A DNA stretch of 7,577 nucleotides from Elusimicrobiota bacterium (GTDB taxonomy: Bacteria > Elusimicrobiota > Elusimicrobia > UBA1565 > UBA9628). Position numbers and translations under genes: made by a program. Shown piece by piece: positions 1-6,138 of this stretch (positions are counted from its first letter, which is position 1; the number at the start of each line of letters is the position of its first letter). Location of the stretch: positions 1 through 7,577 of the forward strand of contig JAHFCD010000095.1 in the NCBI GenBank assembly GCA_023249695.1. Direction: 5' to 3'. The notes under the pieces are model-generated. The model saw only the letters and a program-made list of their open reading frames with translations. It had not been told where the DNA came from and made no database searches.

Positions 1-333
1 GAATGGAAAACCCAATTCGTGATCGGACGCTCGCGCGTCCCCGGGAGCTCGGGCCAGGCGGCCGCCGCGAGCGCGTCGAAGAACCTCGACTTCAAGGGCT
101 TCGTCTGCGCGGAGCCCATTTTCTCCGGCGTGAATCGCGCCGCGATGTCCGCCGTCCTCGGCGCGGCCCAGGCCTGCCTGACCGACACCGAGACCTCCCT
201 GGCTCAGCCGAGCCGGGAGATCGCGAGCGCGATGGATGAGCGGTCGGAGAAGCTCGTGCGCCTGGGGCTGCGCCTGAATAAGTATTTCGAGAGCGTCAAG
301 CCTCCGAAATCCCCCGCGACGGCCCCGAAATAA
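1..333 (+). CDS. Unrecognised protein, C-terminal 110 residues (5' end outside window)
   Basis: The reading frame is open from the first base of the window and stops with TAA at 331-333, so this is the tail of a gene that starts upstream. I do not recognise the family. The visible part begins E-W-K-T-Q-F-V-I-G-R-S-R-V-P-G-S-S-G and continues through an alanine-rich stretch. It then has a probably helical segment around the phrase FSGVNRAAMSAVLGAAQ, and ends in an amphipathic, charged helix (MDERSEKLVRLGLRLNKYF) and a Pro/Lys-rich tail (KPPKSPATAPK). No membrane segment or catalytic motif is visible in this fragment. An internal ATG-like start is not needed because the frame is open leftwards. 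The next gene starts 17 bases downstream on the same strand, so the two are probably co-transcribed. Base composition matches the neighbours. Confidence 0.7.
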   Translation, partial: EWKTQFVIGRSRVPGSSGQAAAASASKNLDFKGFVCAEPIFSGVNRAAMSAVLGAAQACLTDTETSLAQPSREIASAMDERSEKLVRLGLRLNKYFESVKPPKSPATAPK

Positions 334-350
334 GCGGAACGGCCTCCCCC

Positions 351-2312
351 ATGGCGAGGTCCCGGACTTCGTCGCCCGCTTCGGCGCTCGAGAGTTTGGC
401 GCACCACGATCTCCTCGATCCGCCGGAAAAGGGCCGGGAAGGCTCCCGTTGGGCCCTGCGTCAGGCGCTGGGCGGTCACGCCGTCCGGGCTTTTCGCGCC
501 GTGAATCACGACGCGCTGGCGGCGACGCTCGCCGGGCTTCCTCCGGGAAAGGGGGCGGAGGCCTCGGCCCTGCGGGGAAGGCTCCTTCGGCTGCTCGGAG
601 ACCTCCCTAGGGCGCGGCGCGCTTTCGCGCGGTCGCTGTCCGCGGCGCCGAACGCGCGCGCCGCCGGCTGGCTCGGAGAAATGCTGATCGGAACGCAGCC
701 GCGCCGCGCCCTGAAGCTTCTCGCCCGGGCGGCGAGCCTCGACGCGTCCTGGCCTTGGCCGAGGCTCTGGACGGCGGCGGCGCTGCTCGAGCTCGGGAAA
801 GGGGCGGCGGCCCGCGCGGAGCTCGACGCGTTCGTCCGCCTCGGGGGCGGACGGCCCTGCATCCTGGGCTTGCTCCACTTCCAGGCCGCGATGCTCGAGC
901 GGAAGCCCGCGCTCGCCCTGGCCTTCGCCGAGGCGGCGATCGCGGCCGATCCGGCCGGCCCCGCCGGCTACGAGGCGGCGGCGCGGGCGCTTCAGGCCCT
1001 CGGGCGGGAGCCCGCGGCGATGTCCCGCATGCACGACGCGCGCGACCTCGACTTCGACGTCACGGGCGCGTTCCTGTACGAGCGCGGCCGCTTCGAGATG
1101 AACTGGAACGATCCCGACGCGCTGCTCGCCCGCCTCGACGCCGAGATCGCCGCGCGGCCGCGGGTGGCCGGCCTGTACGCGGAGCGGGCGGAGCTCAAAC
1201 GGCTTCCCCGGCTCTGCCGGTACGAGGAAGCTCTCGAGGACTACGCGAAGGCCGTCGCGCTCGAGCCGAGGCGGGCGTGGCTGCGCGCGGTGCTCGGACG
1301 CGCGCGGAACAATTTCAGCGGCGGGCGGGCCGGCCTGGCGGACTTCGACGCCGCCGTCCGCCTCGCGCCGCGCGGCGGCTGGATCCGCGCGTGGAGGGGC
1401 GCGGTGCTCGCCCGCCTCGGCGAAAGCCGCAAGGCCCTCGCCGATTTCGCGGCCGCGGAAAGGCTGATGCCGTGGTACAGCTTCACCTACGCCTGGCGCG
1501 GCGCCCTGCTCAACCGGCTGGGGGCCTTCGACGAGGCGAGGCGCGATCTCGACACGGCCCTCCGGCTCGACGAGACCTACACCTTCAGCGTCTACGAGCG
1601 CTTCCGCGCGCTGCGCGGCCTCGAGGATTATCCCGCGGCCTTGCGCGACCTCAACGCCGCGTTCGCCGCCGATCCGAAGTTCGTCTGGGACGGCCCGGAG
1701 CGCGAGCTCGACGCCGCCGTGAAGGCGCGTCCCGACCTCGCCTGGCTTCACGCCTGGCGCGGATTCCGCCGCTTGGGCCTCGGCCGGGCCGCCGAGGCCC
1801 GCGCCGATTTCGACCGGGCGCTGGCGCGCGAGCGCGGAAGTGCCCTGATCTTCGCCTGGCGCGCCCGGGCCCGCCACGCCTCGGGCCGGAGCGCGTCGGC
1901 CCTCGCCGACCTGAAGCGCGCGGCGCGCCTGAGCCCCCGGCTCTGGGTCGTGCATCAGGCCCTCGCCGAGATCCACGAGGCGCGGGGCGAGAAGCGCCGG
2001 GCCCTGCGTTCCATTTCCACGGCGGCGAGGCTGGCGCCGACGACCGTCTCCTTCCTGCTCGTGAAGGCCAGGCTGGAGCTCGAGCTCGGGCGCTTCTCGC
2101 GGGCCCTCGCCACCACGGAGCGGACCCTGCAGCTCGACGCCCGCGGCGCCGACGCGCGCGCGCTCAAGGCGCGCGCCCTCGTCGCGCGCGGCATGTCCCG
2201 CTCCGCGCGCGGCCGCATCGCCGATTTCCGGCGCGCGCTCGATCTCGCCCCGGAGATCTTCTCTCCCGAGGAGCGCGGCCGCATCTCCGCGCTGACGGCG
2301 GACGCCGCATGA
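351..2312 (+). CDS. Large TPR-repeat protein without catalytic domain
   Basis: A 653-residue protein made almost entirely of TPR-like helical hairpins. Regular units with a 34-residue period can be read in the middle and C-terminal part. Examples start near W310 (WLRAVLGRA), W344 (WIRAWRG) and Y380 (YAWRG), and again near W465 (WLHAWRG), F501 (FAWRARA) and onwards to about residue 620. Helix-A positions often read A-W-R-G or A-W-R-A, and helix B reads like A-x-A-D-F-D-x-A. The first 100 residues are irregular and basic (Ala/Arg-rich). No signal peptide, membrane helix or enzymatic motif is visible, so it is probably a cytoplasmic scaffold or adaptor; that role is inferred from the fold. ATG at 351 is the only good start near the upstream stop. 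The ribosome site is weak (GCGGAA at about 335-340). Its TGA overlaps the ATG of the next gene (ATGA), implying translational coupling and probably a shared function with that methylase-domain protein. Confidence 0.85.
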   Translation: MARSRTSSPASALESLAHHDLLDPPEKGREGSRWALRQALGGHAVRAFRAVNHDALAATLAGLPPGKGAEASALRGRLLRLLGDLPRARRAFARSLSAAPNARAAGWLGEMLIGTQPRRALKLLARAASLDASWPWPRLWTAAALLELGKGAAARAELDAFVRLGGGRPCILGLLHFQAAMLERKPALALAFAEAAIAADPAGPAGYEAAARALQALGREPAAMSRMHDARDLDFDVTGAFLYERGRFEMNWNDPDALLARLDAEIAARPRVAGLYAERAELKRLPRLCRYEEALEDYAKAVALEPRRAWLRAVLGRARNNFSGGRAGLADFDAAVRLAPRGGWIRAWRGAVLARLGESRKALADFAAAERLMPWYSFTYAWRGALLNRLGAFDEARRDLDTALRLDETYTFSVYERFRALRGLEDYPAALRDLNAAFAADPKFVWDGPERELDAAVKARPDLAWLHAWRGFRRLGLGRAAEARADFDRALARERGSALIFAWRARARHASGRSASALADLKRAARLSPRLWVVHQALAEIHEARGEKRRALRSISTAARLAPTTVSFLLVKARLELELGRFSRALATTERTLQLDARGADARALKARALVARGMSRSARGRIADFRRALDLAPEIFSPEERGRISALTADAA

Positions 2313-4801
2313 GCGAATCCGACAAAGCCCCCGCGCTTCGGGGCGACGGGCGCCCCTCGGCGCTGATCAAGAAGCTGCAGGCGCTGGGCCTGCGCGGCCA
2401 CGAGCAGGACGCGCGCGCGCTGCTCGGCGGGCCGCCGCCGCGGCCGGACCGCCTCCTCGCTGCGCTCGAGGACATCGAGCGGCTCGAGTCGGAGGGGGGG
2501 CCCACCGCGTGGAGCCACGCGCTGAAGGGGCGCCTCCTGCTCCTGCTCCGGCAGACCGCGCGCGCGCGCGCCGAATTCGATCTCGCCGCGGCGCTGGATC
2601 CGTCTTTGCTCGAGGCGCTCGTCTGGCGGGCGCAAGCCGCCCTCGTCGAGCGCGACGGGACGGGCGCCTTGGCCGATCTCGACGCGCTGGCGGCCGCGCG
2701 CCGCCCCTCGGGCTGGGAGGATTATCTTCGCGGCCTCGCGTTGATGGCCCTCGGCCGGTCGCCGGAGGCGGCCAAAATCCTGCGCGCCGCGGCGCGGCGG
2801 GGCGTCGGCGCGCGGGCGAACGCGATCCTCGCGCTGGCGCTCGCCGAGCAGGGCCGCTTCAAGGCCGCGCTGGGGCTTCTCGCCGCCGCGAAAGGCCGAC
2901 CCGGTTCCGAAGGCGTCCCGCTCGGCGCTTTTCAGGGCATGATCCTGCGCCAGGCGGGGGATCTCGAGGGCAGCCTGCGCGCGCTGATCCGCGCGGGCCG
3001 CGGCTCCCGCCCCTACCCCTGGGTTTTTTCGCACCGGGCCGACGTGCACAACCGCATGGGGTTCTATCAGCAGGCGCTCGTCGACCTGAAGCGCTTCCAC
3101 GAGCTCCTGCCCCGCGAAGCCTCGGCGTTCGCGCAGGCGGCCAACGTCCTCTACGATCAAGCCTACTACGACGAGGCGCTCAAGGCGATGAAGGCGGCCG
3201 CGGCGCTTGCGCCCCGCGACGTCGACCTTCAGGCGCGCCGCGCGCAGATCCTGGTCTCCGCGGGACGCGCGGCCGAGGCCGCCCGCGTCCTGCGCGCCGC
3301 GCTGCGCCTGGCCCCGGACGATATCCATCTTCGCGAGGAGCTCATCGAGGCGGCGGTCATGGCCGGTCAGGCCGCGCTCGCGCGCGCGGAGCTCTCTCGC
3401 GGCGGCCTGACCCAAACCCCCTTCGGCCGGCTGATGCTCGGTGCGCTGCTCGCGCGCGAGCGCCGCTGGGTCCCCGCGCGGGAGCTGTTCCAGACGGCGG
3501 CGGACGGGCTCGAGCGCGGCGCGCCCTTGCGCGAGCGCGCGCTGTTTTACGCGGAGATCATGCGGGCGCTGCCCAAGCGGGCCGCGCGGCCGGCTCCGGG
3601 GCTGCGGCTTTGCGGCGTCGGCGTGCGCCATCCCTTCCAGCTCAGCGTCGAGACCCTGCGCGCGCTCGCTCAGAGCCGGACGATCTTCACCAATCTTCCG
3701 GACATCGAGGCGCGGCGGTTCCTGGCGCTGTTCCCCGGGCGGGTCGTCTCGGTCCCCCGACGGCCGGATCAAACCAACCGTGATCGCGCGCGCTGGGTCG
3801 TCCGGCGCCTGCGCGCCGGCGAGCCCGCGTCGTTCCTGACGCGCATCCATCCGTTCATCTACCGGCGCATGGGGTGGGAGCTTCTCCACATGTGCCGGGC
3901 CAAGGGCGTGCCGGTGAGCGCCTTCGGCGCCGTGTCCCTGACCGAGCTCGCCGCGTGCCGCGCCGTCGACGAGGGCGCCGCCGCCCCGTCCGGCGCCCTG
4001 CGCGTGTTCGACATCGCCTGGCTCAACCGTCATCCGGGCGAGCTGCGCCCGGCCGACCCGACCGTGATCTACTGCATCGGCGACGACCGCGAGCGCCCGC
4101 GGCTCGTCCGGCTTCTGCGGCGTGCCTATCCGAAGTCCGGCGGCGCCTACCTTCTGGGCGGTTCCGGCGACCGTGAGGACCGGGCCCCGTGGGTGCCGTG
4201 GAATAAATTGGGCGTGTCGCTGCGCCTCGGAGACATCGGGTGCGTGCTGTACCTTCCCGGCGCGCGCGAGAAGCGCGCCCCGGCCGCGGCCGCGGGCGCG
4301 GCGGTCGTCAATCTGTACGGGCTCGGGACGCGCATTCCCGCGGAGACCACGCTCGAGACCCTGACCGCGCTGGCGCAATCGCCGGCTTCCTTCGCGGCTC
4401 CCGGCGTCCGTCTCGCCGGCCTGCGCCGCGCGGCCTCTCCGGAGGCCGTCATCGCCGCCGCGCGCCGTTTCGGCTCGGCCGCGGTCGCGCTCCCCGGCGG
4501 CTTTCCGCTCGAGAGCGCCTTCGCCGTCCGGCTCCTGGCCGCCTGCCGGAAGAAAGGCGTCGCGGTGCGCGCGACGCCGTCGATCTCGCCGGTCGCGAGC
4601 GCGTACGCGCGCGAGCAGGTCTGCCTCGGCGGGGATTACGGTTATCAGGGGATCCAGTCCTATTCGGCGCGGCGTCTTCGCTCCGACCCCGCCCTTCATT
4701 CCCCGCTCCTGCCGCTGGTCGTGCACGGCGGCGCGGACGGAACGATCTTGGTCCCGCCGAAGGCTCCGCCTTCGGTTCCCGGCCCGGACGTCGCCTCTTA
4801 G
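2309..4801 (+). CDS. TPR protein with two C-terminal tetrapyrrole-methylase-fold domains, the second shortened
   Basis: An 830-residue protein. Residues about 25-420 are TPR-like hairpins, for example around FYQQALVDLKRFHELLP and YYDEALKAMKAAAALAP. Domain 1 (about 431-651) starts with the glycine loop LRLCGVGV (G436, G438) and has T-R-I-H-P (H514, P515) where G-H-P is expected. It then has F-G-A-V-S at 539-543 and ends V-L-Y-L-P-G. A second copy (about 666-818) starts VNLYGLGTRIP (G671, G673). It has LPGGFPLES (P733), a G-G-D-Y-G-Y-Q-G-I-Q motif at 774-783, and ends I-L-V-P-P. This copy lacks roughly 50 residues before its last strand. The fold normally binds S-adenosylmethionine and methylates tetrapyrroles or, in borosins, peptide backbones; substrate and activity here are unknown. 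Altered motifs in both copies make a partly or wholly non-catalytic role possible. The start at 2309 overlaps the preceding stop by ATGA, with a weak GGCGGA about 6 bases upstream. The frame stays open far upstream, but that part only shadows the preceding gene. Confidence 0.82.
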   Translation: MSESDKAPALRGDGRPSALIKKLQALGLRGHEQDARALLGGPPPRPDRLLAALEDIERLESEGGPTAWSHALKGRLLLLLRQTARARAEFDLAAALDPSLLEALVWRAQAALVERDGTGALADLDALAAARRPSGWEDYLRGLALMALGRSPEAAKILRAAARRGVGARANAILALALAEQGRFKAALGLLAAAKGRPGSEGVPLGAFQGMILRQAGDLEGSLRALIRAGRGSRPYPWVFSHRADVHNRMGFYQQALVDLKRFHELLPREASAFAQAANVLYDQAYYDEALKAMKAAAALAPRDVDLQARRAQILVSAGRAAEAARVLRAALRLAPDDIHLREELIEAAVMAGQAALARAELSRGGLTQTPFGRLMLGALLARERRWVPARELFQTAADGLERGAPLRERALFYAEIMRALPKRAARPAPGLRLCGVGVRHPFQLSVETLRALAQSRTIFTNLPDIEARRFLALFPGRVVSVPRRPDQTNRDRARWVVRRLRAGEPASFLTRIHPFIYRRMGWELLHMCRAKGVPVSAFGAVSLTELAACRAVDEGAAAPSGALRVFDIAWLNRHPGELRPADPTVIYCIGDDRERPRLVRLLRRAYPKSGGAYLLGGSGDREDRAPWVPWNKLGVSLRLGDIGCVLYLPGAREKRAPAAAAGAAVVNLYGLGTRIPAETTLETLTALAQSPASFAAPGVRLAGLRRAASPEAVIAAARRFGSAAVALPGGFPLESAFAVRLLAACRKKGVAVRATPSISPVASAYAREQVCLGGDYGYQGIQSYSARRLRSDPALHSPLLPLVVHGGADGTILVPPKAPPSVPGPDVAS

Positions 4802-4840
4802 CTGCCGCCCCGAAACGACCTAGCCTCGCGTCAGCTCCGA

Positions 4841-4860
4841 CGCTTCCAACGTTGGAAGCG
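4841..4860. repeat. Perfect 20-bp palindrome between convergent genes, possible bidirectional terminator
   Basis: CGCTTCCAAC is followed directly by its exact reverse complement GTTGGAAGCG. The element sits in the middle of the 95-base gap between the stops at 4801 (plus) and 4897 (minus). As RNA it can form a 7-8 bp stem with a small AACGTT-centred loop from either strand. No T-tract follows on either side (the right flank is AGGGGAGA), so it is not a textbook intrinsic terminator. A dyad-binding site for a dimeric protein is the alternative. A competing shorter pairing exists between CCTCGC at 4824-4829 and GCGAGG at 4858-4863. Confidence 0.6.
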
Positions 4861-4896
4861 AGGGGAGACATTCGCGGCCGCCGGCCGGAATCGGGC

Positions 4897-6048
4897 TTAC
4901 TTGGGGGGGAGGCCGGCGAGCGCCGCGCGGCGCGCGATGAGTCGCGCGTCCGTGGATTTGGCGAGCAGGCGGTCGAGGCGGCGCAAGGCGGCGGCGCGCT
5001 GACCGTCGGTATGGAACGGCAAGGAGCCGGCTCCCGGCGCGGGCGCCGGGGTCGAGAGGGGCTTCGGGAAGGCCTCCACGAGGCGCGGGTAAAAATCGGA
5101 CATGGTCGGATACTTCCCGCGCGACTTCTCGTAGTCTTGAAGCAGGCCGGTAAAAGCTTTCAGGTAGGGACGCCCGCTGAACGACTCCCGGTCGTACTGA
5201 GCCTTCGCCGCCTTCTCGCCGCCGTTCAGCGCGATGAGACGGAGCATCACCGCGCGCACCAGATGCTCGCGCAGGCCGTGAAGCCAGTTGCGGCAGTTGC
5301 GTTCGAGCTCGGGGCCGAGGTCGAGGGGCGCGCCCCGCTGCTCGTAGTCGTAGAGATTGGCCGTCAGGTCGAGGACCCCGTGGGCCAGCTCATGCCAGGC
5401 GCAGGCGTCGAGCTCCGGGTCGACGAAGGTCGGCCTCCCCGCGGCGTCGCTGTCGAGCTTGAGAATGCTGAGGATGACCCCGCTGCCGTCGTCGCGGCTC
5501 CAGACGCGGTTGAGCACGCCGCCGTCCTGGCACAGCGGCGACGCGATCATCGTGTAGCGCCCCTCGTAGGGCTCGCCGGTGTAGCGGTCGAGCCGGCCGA
5601 TGTAATCGGCCTTCGCGACGCGCGCGCGCAGCTCGGACAGCTCCGGGTCGAGGAGGCGCGCGCGCTCCGCGAAGCCCTTCATGAAGCCGCTGTCGCGGGT
5701 GAAGCCCCTCAGCGCCGCGAGCCAGGGCTCCAGCGCGCCGCTGCGTTCGTCCTCGCCGCGATTGGCGCTCATCGTCTCGTCGAAGGCCAGCTTCGGGGGG
5801 GCGCCGCGCCGCATCAAGGCGTCCTTGCGCCGCGAGCCCTCGCGATCGGCCTTGGCGATCGTCGCGTTGAGCTTCACGGCGGGATGCTTCCAGAACGCGG
5901 TGAACGCCTTCGCGACGGAGCGTCCGTACGGGTGGTCGGGGAGGACGAAGGCGGGGCGGCGCCCCGCGTCGAGCAGGTCGAGGACCCCGAGAAGCTCGAT
6001 GCCGGGATCGAGCCGGACTTCGATAGGACGCGTCTTTTTCTCTTTCAT
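4897..6048 (-). CDS. DUF4932-like putative zinc metallopeptidase (HELAHG)
   Basis: A 383-residue protein if started at the ATG at 6048. The N-terminal part reads IEVRLDPGIELLGVLDLL, then an A-F-T-A-F-W-K-H-P-A-V segment. This layout matches my memory of the DUF4932 family, whose members carry a metallopeptidase-like HExxH helix. The helix is present as WHELAHG (H219, E220, H223). E261 in LREHLVRAVMLRL is a candidate third metal ligand, as in gluzincins; that assignment is inferred. The C-terminus is Ala/Leu/Arg-rich with a Pro/Ala linker (PKPLSTPAPAPGAG). Many relatives are exported, but no signal peptide or lipobox is seen here, so a cytoplasmic location is likely. Longer starts exist at 6078 (ATG) and 6087 (TTG). 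I prefer 6048 because codons 6078-6049 use TTA and TCA, which are rare elsewhere in the window, and lie in AT-rich spacer DNA. It is transcribed against both flanking TPR-methylase genes and converges on the one at 2309-4801. Substrate unknown. Confidence 0.8.
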   Translation of the reverse strand: MKEKKTRPIEVRLDPGIELLGVLDLLDAGRRPAFVLPDHPYGRSVAKAFTAFWKHPAVKLNATIAKADREGSRRKDALMRRGAPPKLAFDETMSANRGEDERSGALEPWLAALRGFTRDSGFMKGFAERARLLDPELSELRARVAKADYIGRLDRYTGEPYEGRYTMIASPLCQDGGVLNRVWSRDDGSGVILSILKLDSDAAGRPTFVDPELDACAWHELAHGVLDLTANLYDYEQRGAPLDLGPELERNCRNWLHGLREHLVRAVMLRLIALNGGEKAAKAQYDRESFSGRPYLKAFTGLLQDYEKSRGKYPTMSDFYPRLVEAFPKPLSTPAPAPGAGSLPFHTDGQRAAALRRLDRLLAKSTDARLIARRAALAGLPPK

Positions 6049-6068
6049 CCCGAGGCTGATTTCGACCG

Positions 6069-6074
6069 ATGATA
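6069..6074 (-). promoter_or_regulatory. Possible -10 element for the metallopeptidase-like gene
   Basis: On the minus strand this reads TATCAT, five of six matches to TATAAT, in one of the few AT-rich stretches of the window. Transcription starting 6-7 bases further on (about 6062) would leave a leader of about 14 bases before the ATG at 6048, supporting that start codon over those at 6078 and 6087. No -35 hexamer is recognisable at the usual distance, so support is weak. Confidence 0.25.
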
Positions 6075-6121
6075 ACATATAAATCAAAATGACCCGGTCG
6101 CGGTCCCCCGCGCGCGCTATT

Positions 6122-6130
6122 TGTTAGAAT
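6122..6130 (+). promoter_or_regulatory. Extended -10-like element upstream of the second TPR-methylase gene
   Basis: The bases TGTTAGAAT fit the extended -10 pattern TGnTATAAT with a single mismatch (TAGAAT for TATAAT). No -35 hexamer is visible 16-18 bases upstream, where the sequence is GC-rich, which is compatible with an extended -10 promoter. A start of transcription around 6137 would fall within a few bases of the GTG start codon at 6139. No Shine-Dalgarno sequence is present, so a leaderless or nearly leaderless mRNA is possible. Confidence 0.35.
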
Positions 6131-6138
6131 TCTGACGC

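Noticed and set aside
1..333. The leading partial gene as a possible borosin-type precursor peptide
   Set aside because: The tail has a Lys/Pro/Ala-rich end rather than a hydrophobic Val/Ile/Gly core, and most of the protein lies outside the window. Nothing supports a precursor role.
204..1976. Long open frame on the minus strand (about 590 codons) opposite the TPR gene
   Set aside because: Its translation is Arg/Gly/Glu/Pro-rich with no domain pattern. It mirrors the plus-strand TPR gene, whose regular 34-residue repeats are clearly real. High GC content removes stop codons and creates such shadows.
755..2308. Upstream in-frame extension of the large TPR-methylase protein
   Set aside because: The frame is open for 518 more codons, but the translation is Arg/Pro/Gly-rich and lies out of frame inside the preceding TPR gene. 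The ATGA junction at 2309 gives a natural start.
2494..2500. Run of seven G, possible frameshift site or sequencing error
   Set aside because: The frame of the TPR-methylase protein continues with sensible TPR sequence on both sides, so there is no sign of a shift.
2557..2570. Alternating CG tract of seven repeats, possible Z-DNA or slippage site
   Set aside because: It lies inside the TPR coding region and encodes an Ala/Arg helix stretch. Such runs are expected at this GC content and the frame is unbroken through it.
1955..4726. Very long open frame on the minus strand (about 920 codons)
   Set aside because: It spans the junction of two well-supported plus-strand genes and its translation is low-complexity Arg/Ala/Gly/Glu with no motifs. 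It is a GC-rich antisense shadow.
2309..4801. Assigning a named cobalamin or siroheme methyltransferase gene (such as cobA, cbiF or rsmI)
   Set aside because: No other tetrapyrrole-pathway gene is present, the cofactor motifs are altered, and TPR fusion is not usual for those enzymes. A fold-level call is all the sequence supports.
4240..6072. Long plus-strand open frame opposite the metallopeptidase-like gene
   Set aside because: It overlaps the end of the TPR-methylase gene in another frame and lies antisense to the HELAHG protein. Its sequence shows no domain structure.
6049..6087. Alternative starts of the metallopeptidase-like gene at 6078 (ATG) and 6087 (TTG)
   Set aside because: The added residues use codons rare in this window (TTA, TCA), lie in AT-rich spacer and add no recognisable signal peptide. 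They cannot be excluded.
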